Shown here one piece after another: positions 15,993 to 23,838 of a stretch of DNA of 64,000 nucleotides. Numbering within the stretch: the stretch's first letter is position 1; each line of letters begins with the position of its first letter. The notes under the pieces are model-generated. The model did no database searches. It saw only the letters and a program-made list of their open reading frames with translations, and was not told where the DNA came from. The DNA is from Halanaeroarchaeum sp. HSR-CO (GTDB lineage Archaea > Halobacteriota > Halobacteria > Halobacteriales > Halobacteriaceae). A program made the position numbers and the translations under genes. The stretch spans positions 1,116,001 through 1,180,000 of the forward strand of contig NZ_CP087724.1 of NCBI RefSeq assembly GCF_024972755.1. Reading direction: 5' to 3'.

Positions 15993-16918
15993 GAGCCGAT
16001 ACCTCCCAGTATCCCACTGGGTCGCCACAGGAGAATGGCGACCATCAGAAGGAATGCCAGCGCCGGGGCGTATTCAGTCCCGATCGGAATCCCCATTCGT
16101 GCCTGTAAGAGCGGGGTGAGTTCGTGGATCATCCCGATCACGAACCCGCCGAGCATCGCGCCATAGACCGACCCGATGCCGCCCAGGATAACCGCTGCGA
16201 ACACGAGGAGGAGGATGTCGAAGCCCATTCGCGGATACACGTTGGCGTTGAGTCCGATGAAGACGCCACCTGCGGCGGCAAGTGCGGCGCCGATGACCCA
16301 CATCGAGATCAACACCCGGTCCGTTCGAATGCCGCTGACGCGGGCCAGGGATCGATTGTCGGCTGTCGCCCGCATCTTCCGGCCCAGGGTCGTGTACTGC
16401 AATAGGAAGTGAAGTCCGATCACGAGGACCAGCGATACGGTGACGATCAGGAGGTCCCGACGCGTCACGGCGACGCCAAGCGCGTCCTGAAGCACGGGAA
16501 TCGGTCCGAACCGTGGTACGCCAAAGGACTGTGAAATCGGACCGAAGCCGATCTGGATTACCGATCGGTAGATGAACGCGATCCCGATGCTAGTGATCAG
16601 CATACCGATGGAGCCGACGTCCATCCGTTCGTAGACGACCTTGTGGGTCAGAACTGCCACGAGCGCGGCGATGGCCATGCCGACGACCAGTGCGATAAAG
16701 AAGCCGATAGGAAACCCCCAGATGGTCGCGGTCAGGCCCACGGAACCGAACACCCCTACCATCGCGAGGGCACCATAGGCCCCAACGGCCATCGTATCGC
16801 CGTGGGCGAAGTTCGCGAAATCGCCGATGCTGTAGACCAACGAGAGGCCGACGCTCGCGAGAACGATGATTCCACTGTACACGATACCGTTCGCAACGAG
16901 CTGAAGGAGTAGGGACAT
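15989..16918 (-). CDS. livH: Branched-chain amino acid ABC transporter permease LivH
   Basis: 309 aa, about eight membrane segments, with the LivH signatures GLSLVYSIGDFANFAHGD near the N-terminus and LGGIGSVYGAMLGGFVIG in the C-terminal half. It is 20 nt downstream of livK and overlaps livM by ATGA. Confidence 0.93.
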   Translation of the reverse strand: MSLLLQLVANGIVYSGIIVLASVGLSLVYSIGDFANFAHGDTMAVGAYGALAMVGVFGSVGLTATIWGFPIGFFIALVVGMAIAALVAVLTHKVVYERMDVGSIGMLITSIGIAFIYRSVIQIGFGPISQSFGVPRFGPIPVLQDALGVAVTRRDLLIVTVSLVLVIGLHFLLQYTTLGRKMRATADNRSLARVSGIRTDRVLISMWVIGAALAAAGGVFIGLNANVYPRMGFDILLLVFAAVILGGIGSVYGAMLGGFVIGMIHELTPLLQARMGIPIGTEYAPALAFLLMVAILLWRPSGILGGIGS

Positions 16919-16938
16919 GAGTGGCGTTCGAGTTCGGG

Positions 16939-18255
16939 TTAGGCCGTCTCGAACGAACTCCTGACGTATTCGTGATTCTCCACGGTGATGATCTGGAGGA
17001 GGGCCTTCGGGTCACCGTTCTCGTCGAGATCGATGGGGCCACTCACGCCCTGGTAATCGACGTCAGATGGGGATCCGCCGTCTTCGAGAATTGCCTTGGC
17101 GTCCGCGTAGGTGGTCACCTGTTCGCCTTCGGGCCGGGTCACGTCCCGGACGACCTCGCCGAGAGCGGCCCCAGTGAACTCGTCGGCCGCCTCGATAGCG
17201 AGTGCCGCCGTCACGATGGCGTCGTACGTATACGTCGACCAGGACGTTGGCTGGTCGCCGTATTCCTCTTCGAATCGGGTCGCGAACTCCTGATAGTTGT
17301 CCTGTTCGACCGGCGCGCTCGGCTCCACGGCTTTCATCCCGTCGATGGCACCCTCTGGAACCTGCTCCAGGACGGTGTTTCCCCTGACGCTGTCGGCGCC
17401 ATACCAAGTTTCCGCGTTGAGGACACCCAGGTCGAAGGCTTCCTGGGCCATTTGCGCGAACTCCGGCTGGTAGGTCACGAACAACCACGCATCGGCACCC
17501 GCATCGTTCATCGACGTGATCACGTTACTGTACGAGGACTGTCCCTGATCGTGTGGGTCATTGTACACGACCTCGCCTTCGTAGAGGTCTGCCACTGCGT
17601 CTGCGATGCCCTGCCCGTAGTCGTTGTTGACCCAGGCGATGGCGAGCGACTCGTGCCCGTCCCCGGAAATCGTATCGGCGATGACCTGCGCCTGCCCGCC
17701 ACCTGGCGGGCAGATCCTGAGCAGATCCGGGTACTCCGTTAGCTTGGGGCTCGTGCTGTTTTGACTGATCTGCACCACGTCGGTGCCCTGGATGACACTG
17801 GTGTGAATCGCCGTACTCACGCCACTGCCGACGGCACCGACCATGAGTGGCACTTCGTTCTGGTTGACGAGTTTCTGCGCCGCGGAGACCCCTTGCTGGG
17901 ATTCGCTCTGGGTGTCCTCGACGATGATGTCCAATTCACCGCCTTTCACCCCGGCATCGTTGACGTCGGCGAGAGCGAGTTCCATGCCCCGCTGGTTCCG
18001 TTCGCCGAACGCCGAGAGCGACCCGGTCAACGCATCGGCCATGCCGATGGTGTAGTCCGATTCGTCCTCCGACGTCTCGGGTGCTGGATCGGTACCGTCT
18101 TCACCGTCACCGCCGTCGCCCCCGTCTCCACCATCGCCGCCGTCGCCGCCATCGCCGCCATCATCGCCGGCGCACCCGGCCAAGCCGGCGAGGACCGAGA
18201 GACTAGTTGCCTGTAAAAATCGGCGTCTGTCGAGGAATTGGCTTTCTTTTGCCAT
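16939..18255 (-). CDS. livK: Branched-chain amino acid ABC transporter substrate-binding lipoprotein LivK
   Basis: 438 aa from ATG 18255, chosen because a strong TATA box is 22-33 nt upstream; the frame is open to 18513 but that extension is non-coding. The N-terminus has a Tat signal DRRRFLQATS and lipobox LAGLAGC, so the protein is exported folded and anchored to the membrane by a lipid. A Gly/Asp repeat linker (GGD units, about residues 33-55) follows, then a type I periplasmic-binding fold starting YTIGMADALTGSL. It captures the solute for LivHM-GF. The repeat linker is encoded by a GGCGAC-like microsatellite and may vary in length between strains. Confidence 0.92.
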   Translation of the reverse strand: MAKESQFLDRRRFLQATSLSVLAGLAGCAGDDGGDGGDGGDGGDGGDGGDGEDGTDPAPETSEDESDYTIGMADALTGSLSAFGERNQRGMELALADVNDAGVKGGELDIIVEDTQSESQQGVSAAQKLVNQNEVPLMVGAVGSGVSTAIHTSVIQGTDVVQISQNSTSPKLTEYPDLLRICPPGGGQAQVIADTISGDGHESLAIAWVNNDYGQGIADAVADLYEGEVVYNDPHDQGQSSYSNVITSMNDAGADAWLFVTYQPEFAQMAQEAFDLGVLNAETWYGADSVRGNTVLEQVPEGAIDGMKAVEPSAPVEQDNYQEFATRFEEEYGDQPTSWSTYTYDAIVTAALAIEAADEFTGAALGEVVRDVTRPEGEQVTTYADAKAILEDGGSPSDVDYQGVSGPIDLDENGDPKALLQIITVENHEYVRSSFETA

Positions 18256-18276
18256 AGGTCCATCATAGTTTTTGGT

Positions 18277-18288
18277 CTTATATATATT
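18277..18288 (-). promoter_or_regulatory. TATA box of the liv operon
   Basis: Minus-strand AATATATATAAG is centred 28 nt before the livK ATG at 18255, indicating a leaderless transcript. The rest of 18289-18500 upstream shows no gene. Confidence 0.65.
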
Positions 18289-18513
18289 TTGGATAGTCAC
18301 TCGTGGCAACCACTCTCGACAGTATAGCACGACATCACTGCGGTCGTCGGGCGGGGACGCACTGGGCCATCGTTCTCGGACAGTGAAATCGTCAGAGTAA
18401 TCGGGCCGATCGAAGAGTGGGAACAGGCAAAGTGGCACCTGCGGGCTGCACCCGACAGCGCAAGACGTGAGTCGATGCGTACGTTGGCGACTGATTGACG
18501 ACCGATAGCGCAT

Positions 18514-18535
18514 ACCTCCGTCTTCAGGCGGAGGT
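18514..18535 (+). repeat. IS left-end hairpin
   Basis: ACCTCCG (18514-18520), loop TCTTCAGG, CGGAGGT (18529-18535). This is the subterminal imperfect palindrome that the Y1 transposase recognises in single-stranded form. The gap 18536-18640 up to tnpA has no gene. Confidence 0.65.
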
Positions 18536-18640
18536 CAAGCGGTAGGCATAGTGCGTCAATCCACGAATCCCGCTATTACTGGGTTTCCCACGCTTCACCG
18601 AAGGTATTAACACACCGACGAACCATAGTGTGCAACACGG

Positions 18641-19081
18641 ATGAAGACCACACGGCATGCGACCTACAACCTCAACTACCACATAGTGTGGTTGCCGAAG
18701 TCTCGCAGAACCGATGGTTCTGCGGACATCGCGGAACAGGGTTCCGCTCAGTACCGTCAGTCGGTACTCGTCAACGAGGTCGCCGACCGTGTGCGAACCA
18801 TCCTCCACGAAATCGCCGACGAAAAGGGCTTGGAAATTATCGACCTTACCGTTCAGCCCGACCATATCCACCTGTTCGTCAGTAGTCCACCAAAGCACGC
18901 ACCGTCACTTCTCGCCAACTGGTTCAAGGGTATTTCCTCGCGGAAATACAACCATCGCTATGCCGACAACGAGGGCGAGAAGATTCGATGGGCGCGGGGC
19001 TACTACGCAGGAACGGCGGGTCACGTTTCCAGCGAGACGGTACAAGACTACATCCAACGTCACGAGGAGGCCGACACATGA
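18641..19081 (+). CDS. tnpA: IS200/IS605 HUH transposase TnpA with an in-frame insert
   Basis: 146 aa Y1 transposase. HIH at 75-77 (PDHIHLFVS) is the HUH metal site and Y137 (DYIQRH) the nucleophile for single-strand cutting and joining. Residues 21-37 (SRRTDGSADIAEQGSAQ) interrupt what in homologs reads LPK-YRxSVL, and correspond to a 51-nt double-hairpin insert (18701-18751) that keeps the frame. The insert lies between the first strand and the first helix, so activity may survive. The stop overlaps the tnpB start as ATGA. Confidence 0.9.
   Translation: MKTTRHATYNLNYHIVWLPKSRRTDGSADIAEQGSAQYRQSVLVNEVADRVRTILHEIADEKGLEIIDLTVQPDHIHLFVSSPPKHAPSLLANWFKGISSRKYNHRYADNEGEKIRWARGYYAGTAGHVSSETVQDYIQRHEEADT
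18701..18751 (+). repeat. Double-hairpin insert A inside tnpA (51 nt, in frame)
   Basis: Hairpin 1: CGCAGAACC (18704-18712), loop GAT, GGTTCTGCG (18716-18724). Hairpin 2: GCGGAAC (18731-18737), loop AGG, GTTCCGC (18741-18747). Both stems are perfect. A third perfect stem AGTACCG/CGGTACT (18750-18768) begins at the insert edge within codons that look native to tnpA. Confidence 0.8.
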
Positions 19082-19647
19082 CGGAACTCACCAAGACGCT
19101 GGAACTGAAACTGGTAGACCCGAACGCACACAAAAGGCGAAAACCCGGTGAGACGCGGGACGCCTACCAGCAGGCCCTTCGAGATGCGTTCGACGCTGGT
19201 TGCACCACGCAGACCGAAGCGAATGAGGTGGTGGTCAACTATGACCTGAGCGGATACGCGAAAAACGCCCTCAAAAAGTACGTCCCGCAGTTGACGACGA
19301 CGTACAACGCGGGCGACCTTCAGGACGACCACCCTGTTCGGTTCACGAATGAGGGGCTACGCCTCGACCACAAGCCCGAGAACGCAATCGAGTGGTACGT
19401 CAAAATCCCGCACCACGATGACTACCATCTCTGGATGCCAGCACAGCCGAACCCCGACCAGCGGGACTGGTTGGAAGCGTTGAAGGCTGGTGACGCGGAG
19501 ATGGGTGAGAGTCGGCTGTTCCAGCGGGACGGGACGTGGTATCTTCACGTCACCGCCACCCGCGACGTGGAGGATTGTTCCGAGGCGTCCGAAGATGAAC
19601 GGACGGCTATCGGAGTGGACATCGGAGAAGCGTCACTCGTCACGGTG

Positions 19648-19702
19648 TCTCGGAAATCGGAGATTTCCGATGAGTCGTCGAAAACGTGAAGTGTTTTCGA
19701 GA
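19648..19702 (+). repeat. Double-hairpin insert B inside tnpB (55 nt, frameshifting)
   Basis: Hairpin 1: TCGGAAATC (19650-19658), loop GGA, GATTTCCGA (19662-19670). Hairpin 2: TCGAAAAC (19678-19685), loop GTGAAGT, GTTTTCGA (19693-19700). Both stems are perfect. The length of 55 nt is not a multiple of three and explains the shift between the two tnpB frames. Confidence 0.85.
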
Positions 19703-20325
19703 TGTCACCGCGACGACCACGGTTCTCCGACTCGGCCCGAACTATGGGCTGACGAAGGCAAAATCGTTCGTCGGCTCCGCAAGACCTACTTCACCGCTAC
19801 GCGCCGGCTTCAAGAACGCGGAAGTGACCGTATCGCCGAGTCGTTCGGTGACGACCTGTGGAACCAGATAGACGATGTGTTTCACCGTGTCACCCGCGAA
19901 GTCGTGGAGTACGCCGAATCCGTCGAGAACCCCGTGCTGGTTCTGGAAGACTTGACGTACATTCGGGAGTCGATGGACTACGGCGAGTATATGAATCGCC
20001 GTCTCCACGGGTGGGGATTCGCTAAACTCCACGCGCAGATACGGTACAAGGCCGTCGAGAAGGGGATTCCCGTCGAGACGGTGAATCCGCGAAACACCTC
20101 GAAGGAGTGCCATGCGTGCGGTGAAGTTGGGTATCGCCCGAAGCAGGCGACGTTCAAATGCACGAACGACGACTGTTGGATGGGCGAGTACCAAGCGGAC
20201 GTGAACGGGGCGATAAACATCGCAGACCGCTACCTCAGCGGAGAGAGTCGTTCCAGAGAACACGAGGACGACGATGACTCGGCTGAGGATGGGGCGCATT
20301 TGACCGCGCCACAAGACAGCCAAGC

Positions 20326-20382
20326 CGTTCGAAAATCGTCAGGCGATTTTCGAGCCAATCAGAACTCTCCGAGTTCTGATGA
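20326..20382 (+). repeat. Double-hairpin insert C near the tnpB 3' end (about 57 nt, in frame)
   Basis: Hairpin 1: TCGAAAATCG (20329-20338), loop TCAGG, CGATTTTCGA (20344-20353). Hairpin 2: ATCAGAACT (20358-20366), loop CTCCG, AGTTCTGAT (20372-20380). It encodes about 19 residues (VRKSSGDFRANQNSPSSDD) in the variable acidic tail just before the usual LGTYAS end. The boundaries are approximate. Confidence 0.8.
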
Positions 20383-20459
20383 CGATGCTGAAATCCAGCA
20401 GTTGACGCTTGGAACGTATGCGTCTTGAAACCGTTGGGTCGGGCAAACGCTCGGCCTGA

Positions 20460-20496
20460 AATCCCGTGGCGGGATTCCCGCGTCTTCAAGCGCGGG
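20460..20496 (+). repeat. IS right-end tandem hairpins
   Basis: Two adjacent perfect stems: AATCCCG/CGGGATT with a 3-nt loop, and CCCGCG/CGCGGG with loop TCTTCAAG. The second loop matches the left-end loop TCTTCAGG at seven of eight positions. They mark the transposase binding site and the 3' scaffold of the guide RNA. Confidence 0.65.
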
Positions 20497-20555
20497 AGGA
20501 GGTCAATCGGATGACGTCCCAGCAACTTGTCCGGTCAGGAGTCAGTAACCCGGTA

Positions 20556-20565
20556 GCATATTAGG
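20556..20565 (+). promoter_or_regulatory. TATA box of the antiporter gene
   Basis: GCATATTAGG is 34-25 nt before the GTG start at 20590, leaderless spacing. It lies just outside the right end of the insertion sequence. Confidence 0.45.
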
Positions 20566-20589
20566 CATCCAATCGTTTTCGCGAACACT

Positions 20590-22446
20590 GTGGCGGCGAC
20601 GCTCCTCCCGGCCGTGGCGATCATCCTCGTCTCCGGGCTCGTGGTGCAACTGCTGGCCCAGCGGATTCGAGTGCCGAGTGTGGTATTCTTCCTGGCGATC
20701 GGGCTCGTGCTGGGACCGGAGGGTCTCGGTCTCGTGACCATCGACACGTTCGGCGACGGGCTGGAGACTATCGTCGGACTTAGCGTCGCGATCATCGTCT
20801 TCGACGGGGCCTTCCAGTTACGTCTCGATCGGATTCGCGAGGCGTCGACGACCTCGCTGCGCCTCGTGACCGTCGGGGCCGTCGTGATGTTCGTCGGGAC
20901 CGCGGTCGCTGTCCGGTTTCTGGAGGGCGTGACCTGGGAACTCTCCCTCCTGGTGGGGGCCCTGTTGGTGGCGACCGGGCCGACGGTCATCACGCCGATC
21001 CTCGAGGTGGTCCGCGTGAGAGAGCACGTCTCCTCGGCTCTGGAGACGGAAGGTATCGTCAACGACGTGACCGCCGCCATCGCCGCCGTCGTCATCTTCG
21101 AAGTCCTGTTGCTCGACGACCTGGGCGTCCCGGCGACGGTCGCGTCGTTCATGCAGCGCCTGGGTATCGGTGTCGCCGCCGGTCTTCTGGCGACGGCTCT
21201 CATCTATCTGCTGCTACGGTACGAGATCGCACCGGAGGAGGGGCCGCAGGCTGCCCGGTTCCTATTATTGAGTGCTGCAATCGGCTCGTTCGCGGTCGCC
21301 GAGGTGTTCGCTGCCGAAGCCGGTATCGCCGCCGCGGCGACCGCGGGCATTGCCGTGGGCAATCTGGATCTCTCCTACCGCGAGACGATGGAGCAGTTCG
21401 GTCGGGATGCGACGCTGATAGCCCTCGGGTTCGTGTTCATCTCGCTCGCGGCGCTCATCGATCTCCGCGCGGTCGTGGGCCTCGGCGTCGGCGGTCTGTT
21501 GCTGGTCGTCGCTATCATGGTGGTCATTCGGCCTGCCGTGGCGCTGGTCTCGACCATCGGTGTGGAGAAGTTTACGCTGCGCGAACGGCTGTTCTTGGCC
21601 GCCATGGGTCCACGCGGGATCATCCCCGCGAGCGTGGCGACGTTGTTCGCCATCGAACTGGAACTGGCCGGAAACGATACGGCAGCACAGACCCTGCTCG
21701 GCACGGTGTTCGTCGTCATCCTGGCGACCGACGTGATCGAGGCTGGATTCGCACGACAGATCGGCGACCGACTCGGAGTGACACCTATGCGAACGATAAT
21801 CGTCGGTGGGGGCCGCGTCGGGCGGGCCCTCGCCAGTAGACTGGAGAACAGTGGAGAGTTCGTCGTCATCGTCGAGGGTGACGAAGAACGGAAGATCAAA
21901 GCGGAGGAACTGGGATTCACCGTGGTCCTGGGCGATGGAACCGAAGGCGACGTGCTTCGGGACGCGGGCATCGAGGACGCGAAGGTCGTCGTCGCGGCGA
22001 CCGGCGAGGACGACGTGAACCTCCTCGTCGCGCAGATCGCGAAGACGAAGTTCGGTATCGACGACCTGTACGCGAAGGTCAACGACCCCGAGAACGACGA
22101 CGCCTTCGAGTCGCTTTCGGTCACGGCCGTCAACGCACCGGACGCGACCGCGTTCGCCATCGAGAACGAGATCGAACGATCGGAACTCGCCCACTGGATG
22201 TACGACCCGGGCGACGGCCACGACGTCCAGGAGGTGACGGTGACCTCCAACGCGGTGGTGGGGACGTCGATACGCGACCTCAACGAGGCGATCCCTGGGG
22301 GGTGTCTGATCGCCGAGGTCGGCGAGGGGCCCGACGCTCATGTCCCCGACCCGGGCGAGGTGCTCGAGTACGGCGACAAGGTGACGTTCCTGGGTGACGC
22401 CGTCGCCGTCGAGCGAGCTGTTAAGCGGTTTCACCCCCACGAGTGA
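20590..22446 (+). CDS. CPA-type cation/proton antiporter with TrkA-N and TrkA-C domains
   Basis: 618 aa starting GTG 20590. Residues 1-395 form about twelve membrane helices of the NhaP/KefB superfamily, with ATGPTVITP and the EGIVNDVTAA ion-site motif followed later by MGPRGIIPASVA. Residues 398-530 are a Rossmann RCK/TrkA-N domain (IIVGGGRVGRALA) and about 535-618 a TrkA-C domain. It would exchange Na+ or K+ for protons under nucleotide-ligand control, useful in a salt-in halophile. A single transcription unit downstream of the IS. Confidence 0.9.
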   Translation: MAATLLPAVAIILVSGLVVQLLAQRIRVPSVVFFLAIGLVLGPEGLGLVTIDTFGDGLETIVGLSVAIIVFDGAFQLRLDRIREASTTSLRLVTVGAVVMFVGTAVAVRFLEGVTWELSLLVGALLVATGPTVITPILEVVRVREHVSSALETEGIVNDVTAAIAAVVIFEVLLLDDLGVPATVASFMQRLGIGVAAGLLATALIYLLLRYEIAPEEGPQAARFLLLSAAIGSFAVAEVFAAEAGIAAAATAGIAVGNLDLSYRETMEQFGRDATLIALGFVFISLAALIDLRAVVGLGVGGLLLVVAIMVVIRPAVALVSTIGVEKFTLRERLFLAAMGPRGIIPASVATLFAIELELAGNDTAAQTLLGTVFVVILATDVIEAGFARQIGDRLGVTPMRTIIVGGGRVGRALASRLENSGEFVVIVEGDEERKIKAEELGFTVVLGDGTEGDVLRDAGIEDAKVVVAATGEDDVNLLVAQIAKTKFGIDDLYAKVNDPENDDAFESLSVTAVNAPDATAFAIENEIERSELAHWMYDPGDGHDVQEVTVTSNAVVGTSIRDLNEAIPGGCLIAEVGEGPDAHVPDPGEVLEYGDKVTFLGDAVAVERAVKRFHPHE

Positions 22447-22500
22447 CCGACTGGCTGGTGCGCCGCGGTCCCCTGGAGCTCTCGTCGGTCGTTACTGGTG

Positions 22501-23679
22501 TCAGTAACCGAGAGCCAGGACCCGGTTGGCGACGAGTGCGACGAACGTGACCGCCAGCAGCGCGGCGAGAAACCCGAACGATGCCGTCCAGCCGAAGCCG
22601 TCGGCGAGCGAACCGACTGCGACGGATCCCAGCGATGCGACGACCATGTAGATCGTTCGAACTAGTCCGAAGCCAGCGTTTCGCTCTTCGGCGGTGAACT
22701 CCCGGAGGAATCTGGGCATGAGGGCGGCCCCGAAACTCATGCCCACGCCGACTAGAGAGACGCCGACGACGACGGAGAGAGGCCCAGATACTTCGATCAG
22801 CGTGGCGAATCCTGCCACGCCGGCGAGCATGCACCCGGCCAGTGCCGGGTCCCGGCCGAAGCGGTCCGAGGCCGCGCCGACGCCGATCTGCGCGACGCCC
22901 TGGGCGACGAAGTACAGCGAGAAGAGGCCGCCAGCGACCGTCGTGGAATACTGGTGGTGGGCGATGAGGAACGTCGGGAGAAAGGACGCCGCACCCTGCC
23001 ACGCGAACTCGCCGACGATGGCCACGGCGAGCGTGAAAACGATCGGGGGTCGGGAGAGCAACTTGCGGAGCACGTCGAGACGGATGCTCTTCCGGAGGGG
23101 TCGGTCTGGCCGTCGTGGGGCAGTCGATCGAATCTTCCAGGCGAAGACCACGGTCGCAGGGAGGCCGACCAGAGCGACGACGGCAATGGCGATGCGCCAC
23201 CCGAAGTGGACCGCGATCCAGGCCACACTGACTGGGGCGAGGAGACCGGCGATGGTGGCACCCGTGTTGTGAACGCCGATGGCCGTTCCCACGTTGTCGT
23301 ACGTTCGCGAGAGCAGGGTCGTGGCGACGCTGTAGTGGAGGCCGGCGACGGCGCCCAGTACCACCGTCGAAAGGAAAAACACCGCGAAGATGGGGGTGGT
23401 GGAGACGATCACCGCGGCGATCGTCGTGCCTCCCACGGCGACGAGGATGATCCACCGCTCTCCGTACCGATCGGCGAGGACCCCGCTGGGATACTGTGCG
23501 AGACCATAGGCCAACCACATCCCGGATAGTGCCAGTCCCACGAGCCCGTTCGAGACCTCGAAGGTCCTCACGACGTCGGGAATGACTGGACTGATCGCCA
23601 GGCGACCCACCATCGTGACGAAGAAGGCGACCGTGACCAGCGAGAGGACCGTCTCCTGATATCGCCATCGAGTCGTCAC
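22501..23679 (-). CDS. Major facilitator superfamily transporter
   Basis: 392 aa with twelve predicted helices in two halves joined by a basic loop (about 187-205, RRPDRPLRKS). The MFS loop-2/3 motif appears as PSGVLADRYGERWI and, in the second half, GAASDRFGRDPA. The substrate cannot be told. The 3' end is convergent with the antiporter. Confidence 0.88.
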   Translation of the reverse strand: MTTRWRYQETVLSLVTVAFFVTMVGRLAISPVIPDVVRTFEVSNGLVGLALSGMWLAYGLAQYPSGVLADRYGERWIILVAVGGTTIAAVIVSTTPIFAVFFLSTVVLGAVAGLHYSVATTLLSRTYDNVGTAIGVHNTGATIAGLLAPVSVAWIAVHFGWRIAIAVVALVGLPATVVFAWKIRSTAPRRPDRPLRKSIRLDVLRKLLSRPPIVFTLAVAIVGEFAWQGAASFLPTFLIAHHQYSTTVAGGLFSLYFVAQGVAQIGVGAASDRFGRDPALAGCMLAGVAGFATLIEVSGPLSVVVGVSLVGVGMSFGAALMPRFLREFTAEERNAGFGLVRTIYMVVASLGSVAVGSLADGFGWTASFGFLAALLAVTFVALVANRVLALGY

Positions 23680-23838
23680 CGTTGGTTCTCACCTCCGAAG
23701 TGGTCCAGGCACGTACTTATCGGGTCCGGTTGCCTCGGAGAGTACGCCCGTTCTCAATCAGCGGCGCGTGGAGAAATCGGTCGTACCTGCCCGTTATTGG
23801 TACGTAACTTTATCCATCTGGGTCGTATTCTGGTATCT

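Larger units (their letters stand above)
19078..20428 (+). pseudogene. tnpB: TnpB RNA-guided nuclease, split by a frameshifting insert
   Basis: The N-terminal frame (19078-19689) carries the RuvC-I aspartate D181 in GVDIGEAS. The rest continues in the +1 frame to 20428 with RuvC-II LEDLTYIRE, the zinc ribbon CHACG...CTNDDC and RuvC-III YQADVNGAINIA. The join is exactly at a 55-nt double-hairpin insert (19648-19702). Removing it restores SLVTV-CHRDDHGSPTRP in one frame. The insert also provides an in-frame ATG at 19670 for the C-terminal part, so two separate polypeptides could be made. A second insert lies in the C-terminal tail (in frame). TnpB normally cuts DNA guided by an RNA from the element's right end; here it is probably inactive unless the halves assemble. 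Confidence 0.88.
20290..20506 (+). ncRNA. Probable omega/reRNA (sotRNA-like) from the tnpB 3' end
   Basis: TnpB systems make a guide RNA that overlaps the tnpB 3' end and ends at the right terminus of the element; sense-overlapping transcripts of this kind are known in Halobacterium. The right end here folds into AATCCCG-TGG-CGGGATT (20460-20476) and CCCGCG-TCTTCAAG-CGCGGG (20477-20496), then GGAGGTCAA at 20498-20506. The guide would start near 20507. The 5' limit is a guess. Confidence 0.45.
18505..20510 (+). mobile_element. IS200/IS605-type insertion sequence with tnpA and broken tnpB
   Basis: The left side has a hairpin at 18514-18535, followed by tnpA and tnpB in the same orientation with an ATGA overlap. 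The right side has two hairpins at 20460-20496. Both ends share a TCTTCA-containing loop and the word GGAGGTCAA (ending 18538 on the left and 20506 on the right) followed by N-CGG. There are no terminal inverted repeats, as expected of HUH single-strand transposition. The exact ends are approximate. It is inserted between the liv promoter region and the antiporter gene. Three double-hairpin inserts lie inside its two genes. Confidence 0.85.

Noticed and set aside
18524-18898. 124-aa minus-strand frame over tnpA
   Set aside because: Antisense to the HUH transposase and through the left-end hairpin; no domain.
22421-23692. 423-aa minus-strand frame over the MFS gene
   Set aside because: Arg-rich composition typical of a shifted frame; the MFS frame has proper helices and motifs.
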